The notes under the pieces are model-generated. The model ran no database searches. It saw only the letters and a list, made by a program, of their open reading frames with translations, and was not told the origin of the DNA. A stretch of DNA of 25,378 nucleotides from a virus. Position numbers and translations under genes: made by a program. The DNA lies in the IMG/VR virus record IMGVR_UViG_3300001344_000023, positions 1-25,378 of that record; one strand, written 5' to 3'. This document shows positions 1 through 5,457 of the stretch, in pieces (position 1 is the stretch's first letter; each line of letters starts with the position of its first letter).

Positions 1-85
1 GGCGGCCGGAAGTTGGGAAAAGTTGGTGAAAAGGTGGCCAGCAGGCGGCCGGAAGTTGGGAAAAGTTGGGAAAAAGGTGGCCAGC
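1..85. repeat. Imperfect tandem repeat, two 43-base periods with 10-base sub-repeats
   Basis: Unit one (1-42) and unit two (44-85) differ at only two bases. Each unit contains two consecutive 10-base blocks of the form AGTTGGGAAA (11-20, 21-30 and 54-63, 64-73), so the sub-repeats follow the helical turn. The array may continue left of the window. It lies beyond the last minus-strand gene and does not look coding. Phased repeats of this kind can be protein-binding arrays (origin, packaging or partition), but nothing here identifies the binding protein. Confidence 0.8.
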
Positions 86-221
86 TGCTTAACTTTCACC
101 GGCTGCGCTCGGCTAATCGGTGCCCGCTGCGCTCGGTCCAGTGCCCGGGGATCCCGGGCCGGTACGTTTCGCCCATGGGGCGCGGGCCTTGGCCCGGCAA
201 GTTTAACTGGTTAACTCTACG
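86..221. other. GC-rich non-coding stretch with short repeats and hairpins
   Basis: This stretch is clearly more GC-rich than the rest of the window. It has two copies of GCTGCGCTCGG (about 102-112 and 127-137), a near-palindrome around CCCGGGGATCCCGGG (about 147-161) and a CGGGCC-TT-GGCCCG hairpin (about 183-196). A plus-strand reading frame crosses it, but it runs antisense through the next gene and its composition is unconvincing. I see no gene here. Together with the adjoining tandem repeat it could be a replication, packaging or genome-end region. Confidence 0.5.
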
Positions 222-251
222 CAAAAGAAAAGGGCCGCACGATGGCGGCCC
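222..251 (-). terminator. Intrinsic terminator after the 280-687 gene
   Basis: The arms GGGCCGC (232-238) and GCGGCCC (245-251) form a 7-bp stem with a 6-base loop, followed on the minus strand by a T-rich tract (TTTTCTTTT). It lies just downstream of the stop of the 280-687 gene. Confidence 0.85.
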
Positions 252-279
252 TCGCTGGGTGGGTGGGGTTGCTGGGAGA

Positions 280-687
280 TTACATCACGTCAACGGTGAC
301 AACGATTTCACCATCCCGGATCATGTCTTTGACTTCATCGCGCACGGTCTCGCCGTTATCCTCCATACGTTCCAATCGGTCCTCATAATCGTTCAAGCGC
401 TCGTTCACGTTGTCCATCCCGGCGGAAGCCTCCAGCTCCAGAGCTATCATGTTTTCAAGTTCCGGGCGGATGATGGCCAGCAAGGCGGCGGCGGCTTCGT
501 CGCGCTGGGTGCGTATGCTCTGAATTTCCCCGCTCATCTGCTGGGTGTTGCGTTCCAGCCCTTCCGCATAGTCGCGCAGGTTTTTGAGATCATGCGCGGC
601 GTTTAAAACGTCCGCCTTTATGCGGTCCGCCATAACTTCGGTTGCCATTGCGTGTAAAGTGTCGGGGTTTGTTTTTAGTTCAATCAT
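280..687 (-). CDS. Small coiled-coil phage protein of unknown function
   Basis: This encodes a 135-residue acidic protein starting MIELKTNPD. An upstream in-frame ATG at 732 exists, but 687 is preferred because GGAG sits 8 bases before it, as in other genes here, and the longer form would run through the promoter and leader. About residues 25-120 are rich in Leu, Glu, Arg and Asn with heptad-like spacing (for example NVNERLNDYEDRLERME), suggesting a long coiled coil. There is no signal peptide, membrane segment or cysteine motif. It is transcribed alone, with its own promoter (738-768) and terminator (222-251). I do not recognise a family; a structural or scaffolding role would be a guess. 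Confidence 0.7.
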   Translation of the reverse strand: MIELKTNPDTLHAMATEVMADRIKADVLNAAHDLKNLRDYAEGLERNTQQMSGEIQSIRTQRDEAAAALLAIIRPELENMIALELEASAGMDNVNERLNDYEDRLERMEDNGETVRDEVKDMIRDGEIVVTVDVM

Positions 688-714
688 GTTTTCTACTCCA
701 TAGAAAAGGTTAAC

Positions 715-730
715 GCGGCTTGCCCGCCGC
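715..730 (-). promoter_or_regulatory. 5' leader hairpin with GGGCAA loop, copy A
   Basis: On the minus strand the hairpin is GCGGC-GGGCAA-GCCGC, between the promoter and the ribosome-binding site of the 280-687 gene. The same loop recurs at 1388-1403 (same stem) and at 5884-5899, where the stem is GGGGC/GCCCC. The stem therefore varies by paired changes while the loop is constant. Confidence 0.6.
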
Positions 731-734
731 ATGT

Positions 735-768
735 GGGATAATATGCGATTAATTTAATATAAAGTAAA
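735..768 (-). promoter_or_regulatory. Promoter with operator-like motif for the 280-687 gene
   Basis: On the minus strand there is TTTACT (763-768), a 19-base spacer, then TATTAT (738-743). The -10 lies inside the recurrent motif CGCATATTATCCC (735-747). The arrangement is identical at 1408-1441. The -35 is weak and the spacing is long, so the motif may need an activator or may be an operator. Confidence 0.55.
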
Positions 769-775
769 GAGGGCA

Positions 776-802
776 CAAAAAAGGCCCGCACAATGGCGGG
801 CC
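776..802 (-). terminator. Intrinsic terminator after the 827-937 gene
   Basis: A perfect 7-bp stem, GGCCCGC (783-789) and GCGGGCC (796-802), is followed on the minus strand by TTTTTT. It ends the transcript carrying the 937-1365 and 827-937 genes. Confidence 0.9.
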
Positions 803-826
803 GGTGTCTTATTATATAGCGGCGGT

Positions 827-937
827 TTATTTGTGGCGGATGCCTTTAAACCGGCGAAAAGCAATGGATGCGCGCAACGCCGCAATGGAAGGCGCGGGGG
901 AAACGTCGGCCCAGACCCAGTAAAGAAAACTAAACAT
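827..937 (-). CDS. Possible 36-residue small hydrophobic/basic protein
   Basis: A 36-codon frame starts MFSFLYWVWADV and ends RRFKGIRHK. Its ATG shares a base with the preceding stop (TGATG at 941-935), an arrangement typical of translational coupling, and it fits exactly between that stop and the terminator at 776-802. The N-terminus is hydrophobic and aromatic and the C-terminus basic, so it could be membrane associated. It has no recognised family and no ribosome-binding site of its own. Such a short frame could arise by chance; the coupling and fit are the only support. Confidence 0.4.
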   Translation of the reverse strand: MFSFLYWVWADVSPAPSIAALRASIAFRRFKGIRHK

Positions 938-1365
938 CAATCAAAACGCGCGATTTTATAAGGCCCATCTAATCCGATGCGGACCGCCGCAACGCCGTAG
1001 TCGTAAACATAACAAAAAACGCGGCTTTCAAAACCAAACCGGGCCAGCGGTGCAAGTGGTGCATCTTCGTCATTGGCCGCCTGATATGTCCCGTTGTGGT
1101 CTAAGGTGCCTTTCCAAGGATAGGAACCAAAACCGCCGAATTGATATGCGTTATCCATACCGGCGCAAACGGTGTCCAGCGTCAAACCGGTTTCGCTATC
1201 TTTTGCAAAATGGCAGGCCTCAAGGAAAAAGTCGGGGATGATCCCGCAAGCTTCAACTAAATCCTCGGGCCGGTTGCGGCCGGTGTCCTGATCTTTGGCC
1301 GGATTTAAAACGCGATCTAAAAGAATGTCAGACGCCCGGAAATTTACTTCAAAAATGTTCTGCAT
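937..1365 (-). CDS. Hypothetical phage protein, 142 residues
   Basis: The start MQNIFEVNFRASD is supported by GGAG about 9 bases upstream. It is a soluble acidic protein with many aromatics and no membrane segment. Only three cysteines are present (CGIIPDFFLEAC and a later one), with no metal-binding spacing. I do not recognise a family. Its promoter region (1408-1441) and leader hairpin are near-copies of those before the 280-687 gene, so the two genes are probably co-regulated although their proteins are unrelated. It is probably followed by the coupled 36-residue frame at 827-937. Confidence 0.7.
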   Translation of the reverse strand: MQNIFEVNFRASDILLDRVLNPAKDQDTGRNRPEDLVEACGIIPDFFLEACHFAKDSETGLTLDTVCAGMDNAYQFGGFGSYPWKGTLDHNGTYQAANDEDAPLAPLARFGFESRVFCYVYDYGVAAVRIGLDGPYKIARFD

Positions 1366-1387
1366 GTTATTTACTCCATAAGTTAAC

Positions 1388-1403
1388 GCGGCTTGCCCGC
1401 CGC
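1388..1403 (-). promoter_or_regulatory. 5' leader hairpin with GGGCAA loop, copy B
   Basis: GCGGC-GGGCAA-GCCGC on the minus strand, between promoter and ribosome-binding site of the 937-1365 gene; identical to copy A at 715-730. Confidence 0.6.
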
Positions 1404-1407
1404 ATGT

Positions 1408-1441
1408 GGGATAATATGCGATTAATTTAAATAAAAGTAAA
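1408..1441 (-). promoter_or_regulatory. Promoter with operator-like motif for the 937-1365 gene
   Basis: On the minus strand there is TTTACT (1436-1441), a 19-base spacer and TATTAT (1411-1416), overlapping the motif CGCATATTATCCC (1408-1420). The architecture matches that of the 280-687 gene. Confidence 0.55.
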
Positions 1442-1447
1442 CCCCCA

Positions 1448-1474
1448 CAAAAAAGGGCCGCCCAATGGCGGCCC
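1448..1474 (-). terminator. Intrinsic terminator after the DUF932 gene
   Basis: A perfect 8-bp stem, GGGCCGCC (1455-1462) and GGCGGCCC (1467-1474), with loop CAAT is followed on the minus strand by TTTTTTG. Confidence 0.9.
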
Positions 1475-1498
1475 CGGGTCTTATTATATAGCGGCGGT

Positions 1499-2689
1499 TT
1501 ATGCGGTCACTTTGTCCAGCAACGCGCCCGCCTTCCGTTCAACTTCAATTCTCGCATCTTGATGGGGAACGTCACGGGCAATTGCGGTTATTGCCTGCGC
1601 AGCATCCCAAACGGTCTCCACTGGGCGGCCCTCTTCGGTCAAGTGGCGGGCGTTTGCGGCTCGCGCCATGCGTCCAGACAGCCCGGCGCGTTTTGTTAAA
1701 AAGTCTAAACGGTCTTCATCCGTTTTAGCAATGCGGGCATCTTTAGCGGCTTGCACCCCTTCGACAAAAGAATGCGTTGAACCGTTCGCAAAGGATTGCA
1801 ACGCGGGGCGGGCCTCCATTGCAAACCGATCCGGTGCAAATTTAGTATGACGTATTTTAATCTCATGAAAGTTTTCCACGCCCCACAAATTTCGATTCAT
1901 GCAAACGCCGCGCAAATACATTGCAGCGATCCCGGCGGTTTTGCTGCCGGTTTCACTATTCCACGCATAAAACCCGCGAAACATCAAATCAGGTTCACCA
2001 TTTGGAAGCTTGCCCACTTCAATCGGGTTGCGGTCATCCACAAGAAAAACAAAAACATCACGATCCGACGCATAAAGAGTTGTTGTGTCCATAGTGACGG
2101 GCACTTCCGGATCATATACGGCCAAGCCATTGCGGCTGCCGGTCATCATCCCGGGCACTTTCCAACGGCCGCCACTTTCATCGATCAAGTTTTTAATGGG
2201 CTCTAATATTTCCCAGTCAAAAATCCGGCCATAATCTGGACCGGTTGCGGCTCGCAATTCCCCGCCATTTGCCTGATGCCCGTAAACCTTAATTAAATCT
2301 CTACTACGGTTATATTTCAAACCCCATTGGATACAGTCCGCCGCAATGGGTGCGGGCAAATCGCGCAAATATCCCGCGGGTGCGCCCGCTAATTGGGATA
2401 GCTGGCCGAAACTCCAATTGGTGGGGGTGTTGTAGTGTTCTTGGTTCCTGTCATCAGTATATTCAACAAATACGTTTCCCCGGCTGGGGTTTGTATCGTC
2501 TAAATCTCCGATGATTTTCATCTTATGGGTATCAACCACGCGGCTTGTCATGCGCTGCGAATCAATCTTTTTGTGCGCCAGCATATCATCCAGCGTCAAA
2601 AACTTTTGATCGTCGGGGCGATTAAACCATTGTGATGAAACTGCACTGTTTCCGATACCGTGCGCAAATGCGTTTGTTGTGTAAGTCAT
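1499..2689 (-). CDS. DUF932 family phage/plasmid-like protein
   Basis: The 396-residue protein has the features I associate with DUF932: an N-terminal stretch around TNWSFGQLSQLAGAPAGYL (about residues 92-110), a central LYASDRDVFVFLVDD, then FRGFYAWNSETGSKT and YLRGVCMNRNLWG. The family occurs on phages and plasmids; its biochemical role is not established, and DNA metabolism or immunity roles have only been suggested. The length is typical. The start has CGGAG about 9 bases upstream. The gene is preceded by a terminator-like hairpin (2722-2739) only about 30 bases before the start, leaving no room for a promoter, so expression probably depends on read-through from the 2795-3505 gene. It ends at its own terminator. 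Confidence 0.85.
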   Translation of the reverse strand: MTYTTNAFAHGIGNSAVSSQWFNRPDDQKFLTLDDMLAHKKIDSQRMTSRVVDTHKMKIIGDLDDTNPSRGNVFVEYTDDRNQEHYNTPTNWSFGQLSQLAGAPAGYLRDLPAPIAADCIQWGLKYNRSRDLIKVYGHQANGGELRAATGPDYGRIFDWEILEPIKNLIDESGGRWKVPGMMTGSRNGLAVYDPEVPVTMDTTTLYASDRDVFVFLVDDRNPIEVGKLPNGEPDLMFRGFYAWNSETGSKTAGIAAMYLRGVCMNRNLWGVENFHEIKIRHTKFAPDRFAMEARPALQSFANGSTHSFVEGVQAAKDARIAKTDEDRLDFLTKRAGLSGRMARAANARHLTEEGRPVETVWDAAQAITAIARDVPHQDARIEVERKAGALLDKVTA

Positions 2690-2712
2690 GTCTAAATTCT
2701 CCGTAGTTAAGA

Positions 2713-2739
2713 CAAAAAAAACGGGGCGGAAATGCCCCG
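2713..2739 (-). terminator. Intrinsic terminator or leader attenuator before the DUF932 gene
   Basis: The stem CGGGGC (2722-2727) and GCCCCG (2734-2739) is followed on the minus strand by eight Ts (2713-2721). It lies after the 2795-3505 gene and about 30 bases before the start of the DUF932 gene, with no visible promoter between, so it probably lets part of the transcript through. Confidence 0.8.
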
Positions 2740-2759
2740 CCCCTATAAACTCGCATAAA

Positions 2760-2777
2760 CTTGCATATTAATGCAAG
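2760..2777. promoter_or_regulatory. Palindrome CTTGCAT-ATTA-ATGCAAG, operator candidate
   Basis: Perfect 7-base arms flank a 4-base centre in the gap between the 2795-3505 stop and the terminator. A shorter related palindrome (AATGC-AA-GCATT) lies at 8010-8021, upstream of the ribbon-helix-helix gene, so both could be sites for the same dimeric repressor. Confidence 0.5.
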
Positions 2778-2794
2778 CTTTATTCTATAAAAAG

Positions 2795-3505
2795 TTATTC
2801 GGCCCCGATATCCCCCGCCACGTGATGTCGCACAATAGACCGTGGTGGTAGGCCTTTAACAAACCGCAAAAGCTTTTCCCCGTCGGTTTCATCCGACTGC
2901 GCACCGTTCGCAGTATTATCCCACCATATGCGGCAATTACCTGCGTCTGCATAACATCCGCCTCGCACGTTTAAATCCGCGGCTTTTCTTTTGCTGGGAC
3001 CATGCGCAGTAAAACCAATAATAAAATTACGATCTAATCGGGCGCAAAGTGGATCACCGTTTCCACAATCTGCGCAGGATATGTCCCGAATTTCTGCCGG
3101 ACACCGCACAACGTTAATATTATGCGGGGCCGGTTGCGTCTTCTTTCCCTGCCATGATTTCTCACTTACCACCGCAACAGAAGGAACGCCGTTATGAATC
3201 GACGCGGCTGCCGCGCCTAGGTTTTCGGTGCTGTAATTAATAACGGTTTTATCTGCCCGCAATTTGCAACCCCAATTAAAAACGTTCGGATCAAAATGCG
3301 AGTAAGTAAATGAAACACCTTTGGCCGGTTTTGCATCTAACAACGCGTCAAGGTAATCAGCGTCGATCTTTTCGGTGCCTTTCCCGCTGCAATTCATTTT
3401 GCAGGTGGTCGGGCAAGTCCCGTACTTTTCCCCGGTGCCCGCTCTATATGTTACCGCAATGCCTTTTGTTTTTTTGGCGCGGCTTAGTTCAACAGTCTTT
3501 AACAT
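2795..3505 (-). CDS. Cysteine-rich conserved phage protein, probably metal binding
   Basis: This 236-residue protein has an N-terminal cysteine group (CPTTCKMNCSGKG, about residues 31-43). A second group follows around residues 133-155 (RCPAEIRDISCADCGN, then DPLCARLDRNF), and a late GGCYADAGNCRIWW. The CxxxC and CxxC spacings suggest zinc or another metal site. I recall a similar layout in uncharacterised proteins of other tailed phages, but no function is known to me. The start codon overlaps the stop of the 3499-3711 gene by 7 bases, so the two are probably translated from one message. The next gene downstream is DUF932, separated by a leaky terminator. Confidence 0.75.
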   Translation of the reverse strand: MLKTVELSRAKKTKGIAVTYRAGTGEKYGTCPTTCKMNCSGKGTEKIDADYLDALLDAKPAKGVSFTYSHFDPNVFNWGCKLRADKTVINYSTENLGAAAASIHNGVPSVAVVSEKSWQGKKTQPAPHNINVVRCPAEIRDISCADCGNGDPLCARLDRNFIIGFTAHGPSKRKAADLNVRGGCYADAGNCRIWWDNTANGAQSDETDGEKLLRFVKGLPPRSIVRHHVAGDIGAE

Positions 3506-3711
3506 GGTAACTTCATCCCTTTAATCTGGGAATATATATTCCAATGCACCGCCCATAAATCACGAAGCCCTTGCTCCGTATCTAAAACAATTGATTGGAT
3601 ACGTCCGCCCGTTAATGAAACGTTGTTATTAGCATATTGATAAGCTTGCGGCGCGTTTAAAAAATCTTTTTTTAAAACGTGGCCATTGTTAAACTTAATT
3701 AATAGTCTCAT
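3499..3711 (-). CDS. Small hypothetical protein, 70 residues
   Basis: It starts MRLLIKFNNGHVLKKDF, with ACTACGGAGG about 8 bases upstream, the leader motif shared by several genes here. The composition suggests a small alpha/beta fold; no membrane segment or metal motif is seen and I do not recognise it. It is the first gene of a two-gene unit with the cysteine-rich protein, driven by a promoter whose -35 lies inside the preceding terminator hairpin. Confidence 0.65.
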   Translation of the reverse strand: MRLLIKFNNGHVLKKDFLNAPQAYQYANNNVSLTGGRIQSIVLDTEQGLRDLWAVHWNIYSQIKGMKLPC

Positions 3712-3746
3712 GGTTTGCCCTCCGTAGTGTATAAGATATATCGCAT

Positions 3747-3776
3747 ACTATAGCGCAATAAAAAACCCGGCGTCAA
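3747..3776 (-). promoter_or_regulatory. Promoter for the 3499-3711 gene, embedded in a terminator
   Basis: On the minus strand there is TTGACG (3771-3776), an 18-base spacer and TATAGT (3747-3752), followed by a GCGATATATC version of the recurrent operator-like motif. The -35 occupies the loop of the terminator hairpin at 3764-3783. Confidence 0.6.
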
Positions 3777-3783
3777 CCGGGTT
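3757..3783. terminator. Intrinsic terminator after the 3792-3911 gene
   Basis: Stem AACCCGG (3764-3770) and CCGGGTT (3777-3783) with loop CGTCAA. The minus-strand side is followed by TTTTTTATT; the plus-strand side has a T-rich tail too, so it could act both ways. Confidence 0.85.
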
Positions 3784-3791
3784 TAATTTTA

Positions 3792-3911
3792 TTATTTTTT
3801 ACGTCGTTTGGGCTTTTGTTTTATCGGCCTCCGCCGCGCCTTTTCGCGATCCTGTTTTTCCCACGCCTCTTTGCCATATAATAATTTTCCAAGCCAATTA
3901 AATAAAAACAT
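3792..3911 (-). CDS. 39-residue basic small protein
   Basis: The ATG follows directly after the stop of the 3912-4121 gene (TAAATG), and the frame ends just before the terminator at 3757-3783. The sequence begins MFLFNWLGKLLYG and continues into a strongly basic tail (EKARRRPIKQKPKRRKK). The hydrophobic amphipathic start plus lysine/arginine tail could bind membrane or nucleic acid. It has no family I recognise and no strong ribosome-binding site, so coupled translation is assumed. The clear compositional design and the exact fit argue for a real gene. Confidence 0.55.
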   Translation of the reverse strand: MFLFNWLGKLLYGKEAWEKQDREKARRRPIKQKPKRRKK

Positions 3912-4121
3912 TTAACCCCAATCCTTTTTCACGCCATCGGATTCCCCATCGCGATAACCGTCTGCATATGCTTTCAACTGCGCCTTTGTCATATCGGGCT
4001 GTTCAATCTTATCGGACGTATATGTCGAGCCCACAAAATAATGTGGAGCCCACGCCCTATTATAAAAATAATCCGCTCGCCCGCGGTCATAAGGGCCGCC
4101 GTGTCTTGCATCGTGTTCCAT
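3912..4121 (-). CDS. Conserved small phage protein with GGPYDRG and KDW motifs
   Basis: This 69-residue protein starts MEHDARHGGPYDRGRADYFY and ends DGVKKDWG. The HDxRHGGPYDRG-xAD-Y start and the acidic C-terminal part with a final KDW are features I remember from short uncharacterised proteins of marine phages; no function is known to me. The start is supported by ACTACGGAG about 7 bases upstream. Its promoter (4151-4179) overlaps the end of the VRR-NUC gene. It is followed directly by the 39-residue basic protein and then a terminator. Confidence 0.75.
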   Translation of the reverse strand: MEHDARHGGPYDRGRADYFYNRAWAPHYFVGSTYTSDKIEQPDMTKAQLKAYADGYRDGESDGVKKDWG

Positions 4122-4149
4122 AATAATCTCCGTAGTTAGTTAGGTCTAA

Positions 4150-4179
4150 GATATTATGCGATTATATCGGAGATATCAA
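4150..4179 (-). promoter_or_regulatory. Promoter with operator-like motif for the 3912-4121 gene
   Basis: On the minus strand there is TTGATA (4174-4179), a 17-base spacer and TAATAT (4151-4156). The -10 lies within TCGCATAATATC (4150-4161), the recurrent motif. The -35 lies in the last codons of the upstream gene. Confidence 0.65.
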
Positions 4180-4623
4180 GCTCATTATCTTACCCCAGTC
4201 AAAATCACCATTGGAAGAATAAACAGGCGTAACTTTCAGGCCTTCCATCTTTAAGTCCATGGCGTCCTTGCCGGGGTACAAATAGATCATTTGAGGCTTT
4301 GTTTTGGTTTGCAGCTTACGGACCAAAACCCAAACGCTGGCATGACTGTGCGTTGTAAGCCACGCAACTTGGTGGGGCCGTAAGTCCACTGCGTTTCCAG
4401 AGGTCGCCTTTAATTCTACAAAATGAAACTTACCATTTTCATCGCAGCATAAAACATCCGGAATGCCCGGCATGGCCCACGTTTCAATTCGGGTATTTTT
4501 CCATGTTCTCGGGCTCTTCTGCATCCCAGTCTTCATCAGCCTCCAAAAGTCTGCCTCTCGCTTTGTCGCGGTTCTGGGGATTGCTCTCTCCTTCGGGAGT
4601 AACGTCGATAGTGATCGGGGCAT
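4162..4623 (-). CDS. VRR-NUC domain nuclease (PD-(D/E)XK fold)
   Basis: The core is clear: RIETWAMPGIPDVLCC (about residues 45-60), then FHFVELKATSG with the catalytic E-x-K, then DLRPHQVAWL. GIPD supplies the first acidic residue. VRR-NUC proteins are nucleases found in many phages beside replication genes, and some prefer branched DNA. The frame from 4623 overlaps the terminase-like gene by 140 bases, with AAGGAG 13 bases upstream. A start at 4536 (MKTGMQK) would shorten the overlap, but would drop READFWRL, which looks like part of the fold. It lies directly after the terminase-like gene, and no terminator is seen downstream. Confidence 0.8.
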   Translation of the reverse strand: MPRSLSTLLPKERAIPRTATKREADFWRLMKTGMQKSPRTWKNTRIETWAMPGIPDVLCCDENGKFHFVELKATSGNAVDLRPHQVAWLTTHSHASVWVLVRKLQTKTKPQMIYLYPGKDAMDLKMEGLKVTPVYSSNGDFDWGKIMSLISPI

Positions 4624-5113
4624 AACTTTGTTTAATCTCCTTCAGAGCATTCAGCACTTCGTCCTTGCTCATCGAATCGATGCTACCATGACGGATTTCT
4701 GATTTGCTCACATAAATATCGCCTTGCGCTTGCCCCCGCCGATATTCTGCTTGAACGGCTGCCGAGTAGGCTCCGTTGGTTAATGCTGCATCGCGGATGG
4801 TTTGAAGGTCGCGCAGATGCCGCTGGTAATTCACGCCAAACTTTTCATCAAGCTCGGCGCGATATGATTGTATGGCTGCCACCACATGCGGACAGATATT
4901 AGGGTTGGTCATCTCGTACGCTCGGGTATGCGCTGATCCTGCCGGATATCCTGCATTAACCGCAGCTTCCCGCATAGTGATTTGGCCATCCTTAGAAACA
5001 AGCTCTTTTACAAAAAGCTCTTGCCGCCTAGTCAGGACCGCAGCTTTTGTTGATTTAGGTCTCCCGCGTTTTTTAGTTTTAGCAGGAGGGTTTGATTTAG
5101 CTTTCGATGCCAT
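4484..5113 (-). CDS. terS: Terminase small subunit-like protein
   Basis: This 209-residue protein has a lysine/arginine-rich start (residues 1-28). A terminase-small-subunit-type HTH follows: LTRRQELFVKELV then MREAAVNAGYPAGSAHTRAYEM. Next is a helical stretch (FGVNYQRHLRDLQTIRDAAL) and an acidic tail. Such proteins bind the packaging site and load the large terminase ATPase/nuclease. That large subunit would normally follow, but here a VRR-NUC gene does, so it must be outside the window or elsewhere. ATG at 5113 has AGGA about 8 bases upstream. The intergenic region upstream carries GTTAC repeats that could be its target. Another small HTH role is possible. Confidence 0.7.
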   Translation of the reverse strand: MASKAKSNPPAKTKKRGRPKSTKAAVLTRRQELFVKELVSKDGQITMREAAVNAGYPAGSAHTRAYEMTNPNICPHVVAAIQSYRAELDEKFGVNYQRHLRDLQTIRDAALTNGAYSAAVQAEYRRGQAQGDIYVSKSEIRHGSIDSMSKDEVLNALKEIKQSYAPITIDVTPEGESNPQNRDKARGRLLEADEDWDAEEPENMEKYPN

Positions 5114-5429
5114 AAGAGTATCCTAGTTATTTGCAGATACTTTACCCTTAAAACAGCCCTCTTGTATATATAGCTACAGAAATAAAAAAAAATAAAAAAC
5201 TTTTCAGACCCCCTTAACGCACTTCTGACCCAAAGGTTACACAAACTCTGGTTACGTTACATTTTTGAAAACTACTTTGTGTTACTTCTAAGTCCCTATA
5301 TATAAAGAACAAAACACCCAAAGTTACACGGTTACACCGGTTACGCCTATTTTTACAAAAAATATTTATTTTTATTTCTGGCTGTATATATAAGGGAACG
5401 CGTTTATTTGTAACCGCTCCATAAAAAAA
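5114..5429. other. AT-rich intergenic region upstream of the terminase small subunit
   Basis: About 315 bases separate two minus-strand genes. The region is AT-rich, holds the GTTAC repeat cluster and has three TATATATA-like tracts (about 5164-5172, 5295-5303, 5383-5391). I see no convincing gene in it. A short minus-strand frame enters the terminase-like gene out of frame and is rejected. Candidate roles are promoter region, packaging site or replication origin. Confidence 0.6.
5235..5344. repeat. Cluster of GTTAC repeats
   Basis: GTTAC occurs in the same orientation at 5236, 5251, 5256, 5281, 5323, 5331 and 5340, with one inverted copy at 5410. The tightest part (5323-5344) has three copies spaced 8-9 bases apart with the core GGTTACACC. 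This density in 110 AT-rich bases is unlikely to be chance and resembles iterons or a terminase-binding site. Confidence 0.65.
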
Positions 5430-5451
5430 CCCGCGATCCGTGGACCGCGGG
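5423..5451 (-). terminator. Intrinsic terminator after the 5458-5919 gene
   Basis: A 10-bp stem with one mismatch, CCCGCGATCC (5430-5439) and GGACCGCGGG (5442-5451), is followed on the minus strand by seven Ts (5423-5429). Confidence 0.9.
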
Positions 5452-5457
5452 CTGTGG

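Larger units (their letters stand above)
709..829. repeat. Intergenic cassette, copy A
   Basis: This block closely matches 1382-1501, with some divergence in the middle. On the minus strand it holds, in order, a gene end, a TATATAATAAGA segment, an intrinsic terminator, a promoter with operator, and a leader hairpin. The conserved ends are GTTAACGCGG and TCTTATTATATAGCGGCGG. The duplication covers the regulatory DNA but not the flanking coding sequences, which are unrelated. Confidence 0.8.
1382..1501. repeat. Intergenic cassette, copy B
   Basis: This is the partner of 709-829. It contains the terminator of the 1499-2689 gene, the promoter/operator and the leader hairpin of the 937-1365 gene. 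The two copies flank the 937-1365 gene in direct orientation, so recombination between them would delete that gene and leave one intact cassette. Confidence 0.8.

Noticed and set aside
145-162. CCCGGGGATCCCGGG as possible cloning-vector sequence
   Set aside because: It contains SmaI and BamHI sites, but the flanks do not match a polylinker I know and similar GC-rich hairpins surround it; natural sequence is as likely.
13-606. Plus-strand open frame of 197 codons from the left edge
   Set aside because: It runs through repeats and a terminator and then antisense across the well-supported 280-687 gene; its translation is low-complexity and lacks a ribosome-binding site.
806-828. TATATAATAAGA segment (also at 1479-1500) as a promoter
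   Set aside because: A good -10 exists on the minus strand, but it lies right before a terminator with no gene between and no convincing -35; it is recorded only as part of the duplicated cassette.
5032-5244. Minus-strand 70-codon frame entering the terminase-like gene
   Set aside because: It overlaps the start of the 4484-5113 gene in another phase and its translation looks like read-through of AT-rich intergenic DNA.
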